This document shows positions 51,024-59,458 of a DNA stretch of 64,000 nucleotides, in pieces. The notes beneath the pieces are model-generated. The model was not told the DNA's origin, searched no databases, and saw only the letters and a program-made list of their open reading frames with translations. Origin of the DNA: Sporobacter sp963677825 (GTDB lineage: Bacteria > Bacillota > Clostridia > Oscillospirales > Oscillospiraceae); the NCBI GenBank assembly GCA_963677825.2, contig CAXXEF010000001.1, forward strand, positions 2,542,001 to 2,606,000, given 5' to 3'. Each line of letters opens with the position of its first letter. The stretch's first letter is position 1. The translations under genes were made by a program, and so were the position numbers.

Positions 51024-51060
51024 ATTTGTTCAGCGTCGAGCTTTTTGACAGACAAGCTAC

Positions 51061-51089
51061 TCATATTTGAGGACAGGCCACAATACAAT
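51061..51089 (+). promoter_or_regulatory. Sigma-E-type promoter of the spoIIIA operon
   Basis: TCATATT (51061-51067) matches the sigma-E -35 (KMATATT). After a 14-bp spacer, AATACAAT (51082-51089) matches the -10 (CATACAHT) in all but one base. 31 bp before the spoIIIAA start. Confidence 0.75.
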
Positions 51090-51120
51090 AGTGATAAACA
51101 ACGAAAGAGGAGGCGGTAGA

Positions 51121-52053
51121 GTGACCGGTCAGGACGAGCAGGTGGCGCGGTATGACGGCGCGGTAATGCTTTTACCGCAATCACTCCGGACGCGTGCGCG
51201 GTCTGTCGGACGCGCCGGACGGGCACAGGCCGAGGAGCTGCGACTACGCGTCGGGCGGCCGATATCGGTTGTGCTGCCGGACGGTGAAACGTCGCTCGGC
51301 GGTATGCCGGTGACGCGGCGTGATCTGGATATTGTACTGGACATGGCGACCGGCGCATCGGCTTACGCGGCACGCGACAGCATCCGTCTTGGCTTTATCA
51401 CGGTGCGTGGCGGGTATCGGATCGGCCTGGGCGGATCGGTACTGACGAAGGGCGGTACGGTCGAGGGTTATAAAGCGCTCACGTCGGCAGCCGTGCGTAT
51501 CTCACGCGAAGCGACGGGCGCGGCGCGGCCTGTCGCGCCGAAGCTTATGCGTAACGGATTGCTGTGCTCGACGCTGATCTTGTCGCCGCCCGGCAAGGGC
51601 AAAACAACGCTGTTACGTGATTTGGTGCGCGTTTTATCGGATGGCGACGCATCGCTCGGCTTCGACGGACTGCGTGTCGCGCTCGCCGACGAACGCAGCG
51701 AGGTTGCCGCCGTGTTCGACGGCGAACCGCAGCTCGATGTCGGGGCACGTACGGACGTGCTCGACGGCTGCCCGAAGGCCGCGGCCGTCATGATGGCGCT
51801 GCGCGCGCTCAATCCTCAGGTCATCGCTTTGGACGAGATTACCGCACCCGAAGACATCAGCGCGATCGAAAGCGCCGCCAATTGCGGCGTGAAGCTGATT
51901 GCTACGGCGCACGCCTCAGACGTCGACGATCTTCAGAAAAGGCCGCTGTACAGGCGGTTACTTCAGTGCGGCGTGTTTGAAAAGACGGTGCAAATCGTCC
52001 GGACGGACGGTGTGTGGTCCTATGAAGCCCGCGACTTGGAGGGGATAGTATGA
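51121..52053 (+). CDS. spoIIIAA: Stage III sporulation protein AA (ATPase)
   Basis: 310 aa secretion-type ATPase at the mother-cell face of the SpoIIIA-SpoIIQ channel that feeds the forespore. N-terminal GQAEELRLRVGRP-like part (RAQAEELRLRVGRPISVVLP), Walker A LSPPGKGKTTLLRDL, Walker B region PQVIALDEITAPEDI. GTG start at 51121 with GAGGAGG; the longer frame includes the promoter region and is not coding. First of eight genes; ATGA overlap with spoIIIAB. Confidence 0.95.
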   Translation: MTGQDEQVARYDGAVMLLPQSLRTRARSVGRAGRAQAEELRLRVGRPISVVLPDGETSLGGMPVTRRDLDIVLDMATGASAYAARDSIRLGFITVRGGYRIGLGGSVLTKGGTVEGYKALTSAAVRISREATGAARPVAPKLMRNGLLCSTLILSPPGKGKTTLLRDLVRVLSDGDASLGFDGLRVALADERSEVAAVFDGEPQLDVGARTDVLDGCPKAAAVMMALRALNPQVIALDEITAPEDISAIESAANCGVKLIATAHASDVDDLQKRPLYRRLLQCGVFEKTVQIVRTDGVWSYEARDLEGIV

Positions 52054-52571
52054 ATCTGCTGCGCATCATTGGTGCGGTACTGATCACCGCCTCGACCGCC
52101 GGATGGGGGATTTTAAGCGTCATGCAGCTGCGCAGCCGCGTGGGCAGCTTACGCACGATTGCAGGTGCGCTCGGTGTCATCAGAAGTGAGATCTGTGACC
52201 GGCTGACGCCGATGACGCAGCTTGTCCGAACGCTGAGCGAGCAGGCGGCGTACCCGGCGTCGGTGTTGTTTCAAAACGTCGCGGACAAGATCGACACGCT
52301 CGATACCAAGCCGTTTTCGTTCATTTGGAACCACGCCGTTAAAAACACGCCGGAGCTGCTGCTGACAGACAGCGAGGAACAGGTGCTCCTCGAGCTTGGG
52401 CAAAGCCTCGGGCGCTACGATGCCAAGGAGCAGGCCGGCGCAATCGCCTATGCGCAGCGGCGGCTTGACGAGTGCATCCGCCGCGCTGAGCACGACAGGG
52501 ACGCCAACTCCAAGGTTCGCGCTTTTCTCGGCGTCGCGGCCGGGCTGTTTGCAATTGTCATCCTGCTGTAA
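52050..52571 (+). CDS. spoIIIAB: Stage III sporulation protein AB
   Basis: 173 aa, GspF-like small membrane protein of the SpoIIIA channel. N-terminal helix (about 1-25), a soluble helical middle with RTIAGALGVIRSEICDRLTP, and a C-terminal helix (FLGVAAGLFAIVILL). Length matches B. subtilis SpoIIIAB (171 aa). Confidence 0.93.
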   Translation: MNLLRIIGAVLITASTAGWGILSVMQLRSRVGSLRTIAGALGVIRSEICDRLTPMTQLVRTLSEQAAYPASVLFQNVADKIDTLDTKPFSFIWNHAVKNTPELLLTDSEEQVLLELGQSLGRYDAKEQAGAIAYAQRRLDECIRRAEHDRDANSKVRAFLGVAAGLFAIVILL

Positions 52572-52610
52572 TACGAACGAGGCCGCACAGCGCGGCCCTG
52601 TGAGGTACTT

Positions 52611-52805
52611 ATGAATGTTGATCTGATTTTTAAAATTGCGGCCGTCGGTATCCTCGTCGCGGTGCTTAATCTGCTGCTGACCAACTCCAAGCGCGAGGAG
52701 CAGGCGCTGATGACGACCATCGCGGGGCTTGTCGTCGTACTTATCATCATCGTGCAGGAGATCAACGGCCTGTTCGAAACGATCAAGAGCCTGTTTGGGT
52801 TTTAG
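52611..52805 (+). CDS. spoIIIAC: Stage III sporulation protein AC
   Basis: 64 aa, two transmembrane helices (IFKIAAVGILVAVLNLLLTN and ALMTTIAGLVVVLIIIVQEI). Small membrane subunit of the SpoIIIA complex. GAGGT RBS. Separated from spoIIIAD by two bases. Confidence 0.95.
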   Translation: MNVDLIFKIAAVGILVAVLNLLLTNSKREEQALMTTIAGLVVVLIIIVQEINGLFETIKSLFGF

Positions 52806-52807
52806 CG

Positions 52808-53194
52808 ATGGCAGTTCTCATCAAGATCGCCGCCATTGCCGTCGTTGGGACGGTACTGACGCTCGTGATCCGTAAAAACAGCCCCGAAATGGCGTTGATG
52901 CTGACGATATCGCTGGCCATTGTTGCGCTCACACTCGCGTTTGACGTCATTAAAACCGTCACCGGATTTTTGGCGACGCTGGCTGAATCGGCCGGAATTG
53001 CGCCGGCGGTGCTGTCGATTGTTCTCAAAACGGTCGGCATCTCGATTATTACGAAGCTGGCCGCCGACGTCTGCCGCGACGCCGGGCAGTCGTCCATTGC
53101 GTCGGGCGTCGAGCTGACGGGGGCGTTTACAGCGCTATATATCGCTATTCCGCTGTTTAAGACTGTTCTGACGATGATCAACGAGTTGGCCTGA
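52808..53194 (+). CDS. spoIIIAD: Stage III sporulation protein AD
   Basis: 128 aa, about four hydrophobic helices. AC/AD-family signature: LIRKNSPEMALMLTISLAIV and AADVCRDAGQSSIASGVELT. Membrane subunit of the SpoIIIA complex. Confidence 0.95.
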   Translation: MAVLIKIAAIAVVGTVLTLVIRKNSPEMALMLTISLAIVALTLAFDVIKTVTGFLATLAESAGIAPAVLSIVLKTVGISIITKLAADVCRDAGQSSIASGVELTGAFTALYIAIPLFKTVLTMINELA

Positions 53195-53208
53195 TACTGG
53201 AGATACGA

Positions 53209-54342
53209 ATGAAAAAAATGCTGATTGTGTTCGCGTTGGCACTTGCCTTAGCGCTCGTGCTCGCGCCGCCGACATCGGCGATCGGCGATACGTCGGACGA
53301 GCCGATGTCGGCTGAAGACGTGCAGGACGAGCAGGCGGAGGCACTCGATACGGACGGACTTCAAAACGCGCTGCCGGACGATGCCGCTGACACGCTGGAC
53401 GGGCTGAAGGTTACCGACAGCCTCGATCTTTCCGGCGGCGTGCAAAAACTCTACGATACGTTGCGCGCAAACATCGGGGATGTTTTGTCGCGCGGGCTAA
53501 AAAGCGCCGCCGCGATCCTGATGATCGCCATTTTGTGCTCGGTGGTCGGCGCGGCATTCGAGGGCGGCGCAAAGTACGCGCTGCTGGCCGGCATTTTGGC
53601 GATCGCGGCTGTCAGTGTGTCGAATATCAATACGTTCATCGGGCTTGGCGGCAAGACGTTGGAAGAACTGAATACATATTCAAAAGTTCTGCTGCCCACG
53701 CTGACGGCCGCGGCGGCAGCAAGCGGCGCCGTCACGTCGGCGGCGGCGAAATACGCCGCGACAGCGCTTTTTATGGACATGCTCATGAGCGTATCGCGCA
53801 ACATCATTGTCCCACTCATCTACGCGTATACGGCCACGAGCATTGCCGAGGCGGCGCTCGGCGGCGACAGCCTTTCCGGTGCGTCGAATCTCTTAAAATG
53901 GCTCTCTAGAACAATCATGACAATCATTATGCTCTTGTTTATCGCGTATTTGTCGCTGACGGGCGTCATCTCCGGCGCGACGGACGCCGTCACAGCCAAA
54001 GCACTCAAGACGACAATCTCGACGGTGCTGCCCGTCGTCGGAGGCATCATTTCGGACGCCGCGGAGACGGTGCTTGCCGGTGCGTCGATTTTGAAAAACG
54101 CTGTGGGCATCTTCGGATTGCTTGCCGTCGCGGCGACGTGTCTGCTGCCGTTTTTACGCCTTGGCGTTAATTATCTTTTGTATAAGGCCGCCGCCGGCAT
54201 GTCCGGCGCGATTGCCGACAGCCGGATATCCAAGCTGGTCGGCGCTGTCGGGACGGCGTTTGGGATGATGCTTGGGCTGGTCGGCGCAAGCGGACTGATG
54301 CTGTTTATTTCGATCATCTCGGTGATAAAGGTCGCGCTGTGA
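53209..54342 (+). CDS. spoIIIAE: Stage III sporulation protein AE
   Basis: 377 aa. Signal-like N-terminus (about 4-22), an acidic extracytoplasmic region, then several membrane helices. Conserved part: ILMIAILCSVVGAAFEGGAK, NTYSKVLLPTLTAAAAASGA, FLRLGVNYLLYKAAAGMSGA. Polytopic component of the feeding channel. Confidence 0.95.
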   Translation: MKKMLIVFALALALALVLAPPTSAIGDTSDEPMSAEDVQDEQAEALDTDGLQNALPDDAADTLDGLKVTDSLDLSGGVQKLYDTLRANIGDVLSRGLKSAAAILMIAILCSVVGAAFEGGAKYALLAGILAIAAVSVSNINTFIGLGGKTLEELNTYSKVLLPTLTAAAAASGAVTSAAAKYAATALFMDMLMSVSRNIIVPLIYAYTATSIAEAALGGDSLSGASNLLKWLSRTIMTIIMLLFIAYLSLTGVISGATDAVTAKALKTTISTVLPVVGGIISDAAETVLAGASILKNAVGIFGLLAVAATCLLPFLRLGVNYLLYKAAAGMSGAIADSRISKLVGAVGTAFGMMLGLVGASGLMLFISIISVIKVAL

Positions 54343-54367
54343 CGCGGCAGTAAAGGGGGATGGACGC

Positions 54368-54865
54368 ATGACGGAAGCGCTCAGAGGCTGGATCGTCGGA
54401 ATCGCCGGCGCGGCGATGGTAACGGCTGTCGCCATGACGGTGACACCGGAGGGCCGCGTTAAAAAAGTCGTTGCGCTCATCTGCGGACTGATGACGGTGC
54501 TTGCGCTCATCAAGCCGATTGTCGGCTTTGATTACGACAGTTTTTCAAAAAATCTCGCGCAGTATAAAAGCGAAGCGGCAGTTATCGCCGGCTCGATCGA
54601 TGAAACAAACGAAATCCTGACAAGACGTATCATAGAGGACCGGTGTGCGACATATATATTGGACAAAGGTGCTTCGCTGGGCATCACGGACCTGGAGGTG
54701 ACGGTAAAGGCCGTGTGGAGTGAAGACGGTTACTGGTATCCGAGCGGCGCCAGTCTGACAACGGACGCCGACGAATCGCTGCGACGTGAACTGAGCCGGG
54801 GTATCGCGTCGGAACTCGGAATACCGCCGGAGGAGTTGAGCTGGAGTATGTATCATGGCGAATAA
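54368..54865 (+). CDS. spoIIIAF: Stage III sporulation protein AF
   Basis: 165 aa. Two N-terminal helices (GWIVGIAGAAMVTAVAMTVT and KVVALICGLMTVLALIKPIV) and a soluble ring-building-motif domain (about 85-165) with CATYILDKGASLGI. RBS AAGGGGG. Overlaps spoIIIAG by 11 bp. Confidence 0.92.
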   Translation: MTEALRGWIVGIAGAAMVTAVAMTVTPEGRVKKVVALICGLMTVLALIKPIVGFDYDSFSKNLAQYKSEAAVIAGSIDETNEILTRRIIEDRCATYILDKGASLGITDLEVTVKAVWSEDGYWYPSGASLTTDADESLRRELSRGIASELGIPPEELSWSMYHGE

Positions 54866-55412
54866 AAATGTATCGGAGATCGCCGGCAAAGTCTGGGCGG
54901 TCATTAAGAAAAACAAATTTGTGATGGCGGTGCTGCTGATTGGTCTGGTGCTCATTCTGCTGCCGACCGGAACGCGCGATAATTCAACCGACACGACCAA
55001 GACGATACCGGACGAATCGGTCTCGTTTTCACTCGCCGAGCAGGAGGCGCGTATCGCCGAAGCGCTGTCCAGAATCGACGGCGCGGGGAAGGTCACTGTT
55101 GTGCTGGCGCTAAAAAGCGGCGCGGAGCAAGTTGTCGCGACAGACGAGTCGGTCGCGTCGGACTCAAGCAGTTCGGACGGGACGGAGGAGCGCAGCGTCC
55201 AGCACGATACCCAGACCGTCATCATCAACGTCGGGAGCTCCCAGCAAAAGCCGGTCACGCTAAAGGTTTTATACCCGGAATACCGTGGCGCGCTCATTGT
55301 CGCCGAGGGGGCGGACGCTCCGGCTGTCAAGCTTGCACTCGTACAGGCGGTCGCCGGATTGACGGGCCTTGGCACAGACAAGATCGTCGTAACAAAAATG
55401 AATCAATCTTGA
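54855..55412 (+). CDS. spoIIIAG: Stage III sporulation protein AG
   Basis: 185 aa. One N-terminal membrane helix (about 22-40: FVMAVLLIGLVLILLP) then a soluble ring-building domain facing the intermembrane space; KVTVVLALKSGAEQVVATDE and VTLKVLYPEYRGALIVAEGA are typical. Forms the large ring of the feeding channel. Confidence 0.94.
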   Translation: MANKNVSEIAGKVWAVIKKNKFVMAVLLIGLVLILLPTGTRDNSTDTTKTIPDESVSFSLAEQEARIAEALSRIDGAGKVTVVLALKSGAEQVVATDESVASDSSSSDGTEERSVQHDTQTVIINVGSSQQKPVTLKVLYPEYRGALIVAEGADAPAVKLALVQAVAGLTGLGTDKIVVTKMNQS

Positions 55413-55424
55413 GGAGGCATCTGC

Positions 55425-55997
55425 GTGAAAAACTTCAAACGAAATGCGGTCATCATTACAGTTTTGCTCTTTGTATGCGTTGCGGCGTATCTGAACTGGT
55501 CGTACAATAACAACGCCGACAATACGCTCGACAGCCAAACGCTTTCAAGCGCGTCGCCCACAGGAGCCAGCCCGTCGGCCAATGCGTCGGCAGAGCCGTC
55601 GAACAACGCGGGGCTGTTTTATGAGCCGGATACGTCGATCGACACGGCGTACTTTGACTCGGCACGTCTGAACCGGCAGCAGGCCCGCGACGCATCGGTT
55701 GCCACGCTCTCAACGGTCAGCGAGACGGAAAACGCATCGCAGGAGGCGATCGATGCCGCGCTCGCGGAGATCTCGCAGATTGCCGAGCGGGCGATCAAGG
55801 AGGCGGCGCTTGAAGATCTGATCAAGGCCAAGGGTTTTGCCGACTGCGTTGTCTATATGACCAACGACAATATTACTGTGACGGTGCCGGAGCCGGCGGA
55901 GGGCCTTGAGGCTGCAGCCGTTGCGCGGATCATGGACGCCGTAACATCTCAGACCGTGTATGCGGCGACGGACCTGACAATAATTCCGGTGAAATAG
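55425..55997 (+). CDS. spoIIIAH: Stage III sporulation protein AH
   Basis: 190 aa. N-terminal helix (about 7-25), Ser/Ala-rich linker, and a C-terminal YscJ-like ring domain with EDLIKAKGFADCVVYMTNDN and ITVTVPEPAEGLEAAAVARI. Binds forespore SpoIIQ across the septum. GTG start with GAGGAGG. Last gene of the operon, followed by a strong terminator. Confidence 0.94.
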   Translation: MKNFKRNAVIITVLLFVCVAAYLNWSYNNNADNTLDSQTLSSASPTGASPSANASAEPSNNAGLFYEPDTSIDTAYFDSARLNRQQARDASVATLSTVSETENASQEAIDAALAEISQIAERAIKEAALEDLIKAKGFADCVVYMTNDNITVTVPEPAEGLEAAAVARIMDAVTSQTVYAATDLTIIPVK

Positions 55998-56020
55998 CTT
56001 TATTTTCAGATTGCTTTGTT

Positions 56021-56057
56021 GTATAATACCTGCGAGAGCAGGTATTATACTTTTTTA
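56021..56057 (+). terminator. Terminator of the spoIIIA operon
   Basis: GTATAATACCTGC, GAGA loop, GCAGGTATTATAC then TTTTTT. Confidence 0.9.
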
Positions 56058-56132
56058 TAGCTATAATACGCCATTTTTGCCGGTTGCCGGCAAGTCCGAA
56101 GCAGCTAAATCCGATGGATGAGAGGTGCCGTT

Positions 56133-56507
56133 ATGAGTGAAAATAAAGAGTACATCACATATTCCGAGGAGAAGGGCAGCGTAAATATTTCCGAGGAAGT
56201 CGTGGCCGTGATTGCGGCGACGGCGGCAACGGAGGTTGACGGCGTGGCTGGGCTGTATCCCGCGCACGGGCGCGACATCGCCGAGCTGCTCGGCAAAAAG
56301 AGCCTGTCACGCGGCGTGAAAATCCGTATTGAAGACAAGAAGATTACCGCCGAGGTTTATATCATGGCGGAGATGGGCAGCGCGGTGAGCGATGTCGGCA
56401 CGGCTGTTCAAGAAGCCGTCGCGACGGCGATTGAATCGTCGACGGGGCTCACGATCGAGGCCGTCAACATCCACATTTGCGGTATCGCGCTCCATCGCGA
56501 GAAATAA
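56133..56507 (+). CDS. Asp23/Gls24 family envelope-stress protein
   Basis: 124 aa. Asp23/Gls24 fold: VNISEEVVAVIAATAATEVD, GVAGLYPAHG, VKIRIEDKKITAEVYIMAEM, AVQEAVATAIESSTGLTIEA and VNIHICGIAL. Usually cytosolic and membrane-associated, linked to envelope homeostasis. ATG 56133 has GAGGTG; an earlier in-frame start is less likely. Typical neighbour upstream of nusB in Clostridia. Confidence 0.93.
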   Translation: MSENKEYITYSEEKGSVNISEEVVAVIAATAATEVDGVAGLYPAHGRDIAELLGKKSLSRGVKIRIEDKKITAEVYIMAEMGSAVSDVGTAVQEAVATAIESSTGLTIEAVNIHICGIALHREK

Positions 56508-56537
56508 GCGCCGCATCCGGCGTTAAGATGAAAAATG

Positions 56538-56572
56538 CCGGTCGGCGGGAATTTTCCGCCGACCGGTTGTTA
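56538..56572 (+). terminator. Hairpin between asp23-like gene and nusB
   Basis: CCGGTCGGCGG, 7-nt loop, CCGCCGACCGG then TTGTTAG. Strong stem, poor T-run; may be partial terminator. Confidence 0.55.
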
Positions 56573-56604
56573 GCGCGTATAGCGCTTAATTAGAGGGGAA
56601 TTGC

Positions 56605-57054
56605 ATGACAAGAACTGCAGCCCGCGAGATCGCCGTCCGGCTGGTCTTTGCACTGGGTGAAAATCCAATACAGCCCGACGCGCTCTTTGAGCGCGTATTC
56701 GAGCGCGACTACTACGATTCGATGTCCGGAGAGGACACGCTGTACGAGGAGTATCCCGATGACAAGCAGCTCGGGTACATCCGCCGGACAGTGCTCGGTG
56801 TGCAGCAGCACGCCGCGGAGCTCGACGGCTACATCGACAAATACGCCGTCGGCTGGCGGTTCGGGCGTATTTCGCGCACGGCGCTGGCAATCCTGAAAAC
56901 GGCAATGTTCGAGGTGTTGTATATGCCGGACGTGCCGAACAAGGCGGCCATCAACGAAGCGGTGGAGCTTGCAAAAAAATACGAAGCGCCGGAGACGGTG
57001 CCGTTCGTCAACGGCGTACTCGGCAGCTTCTCGAGAAGCGAAGTGCGCACGTGA
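56605..57054 (+). CDS. nusB: Transcription antitermination factor NusB
   Basis: 149 aa, all-helical NusB fold. Seen: AAREIAVRLVFALGENPIQP at the N-terminus, VGWRFGRISRTALAILKTAM, and the C-terminal NKAAINEAVELAKKYEAPET, PFVNGVLGSFSR. With NusE binds boxA of rRNA transcripts. RBS AGAGGGG. GTGA overlap with the next gene. Confidence 0.95.
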   Translation: MTRTAAREIAVRLVFALGENPIQPDALFERVFERDYYDSMSGEDTLYEEYPDDKQLGYIRRTVLGVQQHAAELDGYIDKYAVGWRFGRISRTALAILKTAMFEVLYMPDVPNKAAINEAVELAKKYEAPETVPFVNGVLGSFSRSEVRT

Positions 57055-57977
57055 CGCCGTGTGTCGTCGCATTCGATACGAGTAACTACACCACCAGCTG
57101 TGCCGTCTTTGACGGTCAGCTCGGCCAGAACGCCGGGCGCTTACTGGACGTTGCGCCGGGGCAACTCGGACTTCGGCAGTCAGACGCGCTGTTTGCGCAC
57201 GTTCGACGTCTGCCAGAAATTTTCCGGCAGCTTGATCTGACAGAAAAGACGATCATCGCCGTCGGCACGTCGAACGCCCCGCGCGCGACAGCAGATTCGT
57301 ACATGCCATGCTTTTTAGCCGGCGTGTCGCACGGGGCTGTGACAGCGCACGCGCTCGGCGTGCCTCTTTTTGAATTTTCCCACCAGCAGGGGCACATCGC
57401 CGCTGCCGCGTGGTCGGCCGGAAAGACGGATCTGCTTGAGCGGCCGCACTTGGCGTGGCATCTATCCGGTGGCACGACGGAGCTGCTGCTTGTACGTCCT
57501 GAAGGTGTCGCCGTACGCTGTGAAATCGTCGGCGGTACGACGGATGTATCGGCAGGACAGCTCATCGACCGCGCCGGCGTTGCGCTCGGCTGCGCGTTTC
57601 CGGCAGGTCGCGCGCTCGACGAATTATCGAAGAAAGCGGCAGAATACGATTATTTTGAACCTAAGTTCAACAATTTGGATTTTTCTTTGTCCGGCGTTGA
57701 GCATAAAATGAAAGCCATGGTCGAACGCGGCGCCGCACCGGCGGATGTCGCGCATTTTACGCTACTGTCCGTTGCACGGACAGTACGGCGCGTGACGGCC
57801 GTGGCGCTGGAACGTTATGGAGAAATGCCGGTGCTGTATACCGGCGGCGTCGCGTCCAACAGCCTTTTACGCGCGGAAAATCCCGACGGAATTTTCGCAG
57901 AGCCGCGATACAGCACGGACAACGCGCTCGGGACGGCGATACTAACATACAGGGCGGTGACCGCAGATGGACAATAA
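57051..57977 (+). CDS. TsaD-like (Kae1/Qri7/peptidase M22 family) protein
   Basis: 308 aa, shorter than true TsaD (about 340). ASKHA fold: VVAFDTSNYTTSCAVFDG, metal-binding HxxxH in FSHQQGHIAAAAW, AWHLSGGTTELLLV, and VLYTGGVASNSLLR. Position between nusB and xseA is common for this paralogue in Clostridia, while the genuine t6A enzyme sits elsewhere. So t6A synthesis itself is not assumed. GTG start overlaps the nusB stop; 3' end overlaps xseA by 11 bp. Confidence 0.85.
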   Translation: MTPCVVAFDTSNYTTSCAVFDGQLGQNAGRLLDVAPGQLGLRQSDALFAHVRRLPEIFRQLDLTEKTIIAVGTSNAPRATADSYMPCFLAGVSHGAVTAHALGVPLFEFSHQQGHIAAAAWSAGKTDLLERPHLAWHLSGGTTELLLVRPEGVAVRCEIVGGTTDVSAGQLIDRAGVALGCAFPAGRALDELSKKAAEYDYFEPKFNNLDFSLSGVEHKMKAMVERGAAPADVAHFTLLSVARTVRRVTAVALERYGEMPVLYTGGVASNSLLRAENPDGIFAEPRYSTDNALGTAILTYRAVTADGQ

Positions 57978-59157
57978 GATATTCAGCGTTTCCGAGCTCA
58001 ATGAGCACGTCAAGCGCCTGGTCGAAAGCGATGGGATGCTTAGTGGCATCTATGTGCGCGGCGAGCTGTCAAACTATAAGATTTATCCATCAGGTCACCA
58101 TTATTTTACGATGAAAGACGGGGAATCGGCGCTGCGGTGCGTGTTTTTTAAGGGCAGTGCGTCCAAGCTGCGGTTCCGGCCTGAAAACGGGATGAAAGCC
58201 GTCGCGTTCGGGCGGGTAGCCGTCTACGTCCGCGACGGCGCGTACCAGCTGTACGTCGGCGAGTTGACGCCGGACGGCGTCGGCGACCTGTACGTCGCGT
58301 TTGAGCAGCTCAAAGAGAAGCTGAATAAAGAAGGCTTGTTTGCGCCTGAGCACAAAAAGCCGCTGCCGCGGTTTCCGGGTAGAATTGCCGTGATTACGTC
58401 ATCCGCCGGTGCGGCCGTGCGTGATATTATCCGCGTTCTAAACGCACGCTGGCCGCTCAGCAAGGTGATTGTGCTGCCCGTACGTGTGCAGGGCGCTGAG
58501 GCGCCGGCGGAGATTACCGGCGCGATCCGGTATGCCAACAAGCACGCTGTCGCCGATCTCATCATTACCGGACGAGGCGGCGGTTCAATCGAGGATTTAT
58601 GGGCATTTAACGACGAGCGCGTGGCGCGTGCGATTTTCGAGTCCGACATTCCCGTCATCTCCGCCGTCGGGCACGAGCCGGACGTGACGATCTCCGATTT
58701 TGTCGCCGATTTACGCGCTGCGACGCCGTCTAACGCGGCGGAGCTCGCGGTGCTCGATCAAAACGATATGCGCGAGGCGCTCGGCAGCTATGAGCTGCGC
58801 GCCGGACAGTCGCTCCGCCGTGAGTTTAAGGCCATGCGCCAGCGACTCGTCGAATTGGCCGGCAAGCGTGTACTCGAAAACCCGAAAAACATGCTCGACG
58901 ACCGCCGCCTTGCGCTCGATTTCGTGCAAACTCGGCTCGTCGCCGTCACAGATAAGAAGATATCCGCCGCGCGTGAGCGGTACGGACAGCTGGCTGCGTC
59001 GCTTGATGCGATGAGCCCTTTAAAGGTGCTTGGTCGAGGCTACGCCGTGGCGACAAAGTCGGATGGTTCGGTCGTCAGGAAATCGTCGGACGTGAAAAAG
59101 GGCGACAAGCTCACCATCCGGCTGAAGAAGGATCAAATCAGCGCGACGGCGGACTAA
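57967..59157 (+). CDS. xseA: Exodeoxyribonuclease VII large subunit
   Basis: 396 aa. N-terminal OB-fold (about 1-100: FSVSELNEHVKRLVESDGML, YVRGELSNYKIYPSGHHYF), catalytic domain with IAVITSSAGAAVRDIIRVLN, DLIITGRGGGSIEDLWAFND, and ISAVGHEPDVTISDFVADLR, a coiled-coil stretch, and the C-terminal VLGRGYAVATKSDG. Degrades single-stranded DNA with XseB. Confidence 0.97.
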   Translation: MDNKIFSVSELNEHVKRLVESDGMLSGIYVRGELSNYKIYPSGHHYFTMKDGESALRCVFFKGSASKLRFRPENGMKAVAFGRVAVYVRDGAYQLYVGELTPDGVGDLYVAFEQLKEKLNKEGLFAPEHKKPLPRFPGRIAVITSSAGAAVRDIIRVLNARWPLSKVIVLPVRVQGAEAPAEITGAIRYANKHAVADLIITGRGGGSIEDLWAFNDERVARAIFESDIPVISAVGHEPDVTISDFVADLRAATPSNAAELAVLDQNDMREALGSYELRAGQSLRREFKAMRQRLVELAGKRVLENPKNMLDDRRLALDFVQTRLVAVTDKKISAARERYGQLAASLDAMSPLKVLGRGYAVATKSDGSVVRKSSDVKKGDKLTIRLKKDQISATAD

Positions 59158-59227
59158 GCGCCTGGCTTTACGAATAGGAGACTGACGCTGTGACAATATG
59201 GCGTCCGGCTGAAAAGGAGAATTCATT

Positions 59228-59458
59228 ATGGCAAAACAATCTTTTGAGCAGGCCGTCGCGCGTGTCGACGAGATCGTCAAGGCGCTGGAAAAGGGCGACG
59301 CGCCGCTTGAGCAGTCTTTGTCGCTGTTCGAGGAGGGCACGGCTCTGATCAAATTATGCGCCAAGCTGCTCGATGATGCCGAGCAGAAGGTCGTTAAACT
59401 CCAAAAAGGCGAGGACGGCACACCCGAGGAACTGCCGTTTGACAACGGGGACAACTGA
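59228..59458 (+). CDS. xseB: Exodeoxyribonuclease VII small subunit
   Basis: 76 aa, helical. Family marks: FEQAVARVDEIVKALEKGDA and PLEQSLSLFEEGTALIKLCA. RBS AAGGAG. Its stop overlaps the ispA ATG by one base (TGATG). Confidence 0.95.
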   Translation: MAKQSFEQAVARVDEIVKALEKGDAPLEQSLSLFEEGTALIKLCAKLLDDAEQKVVKLQKGEDGTPEELPFDNGDN

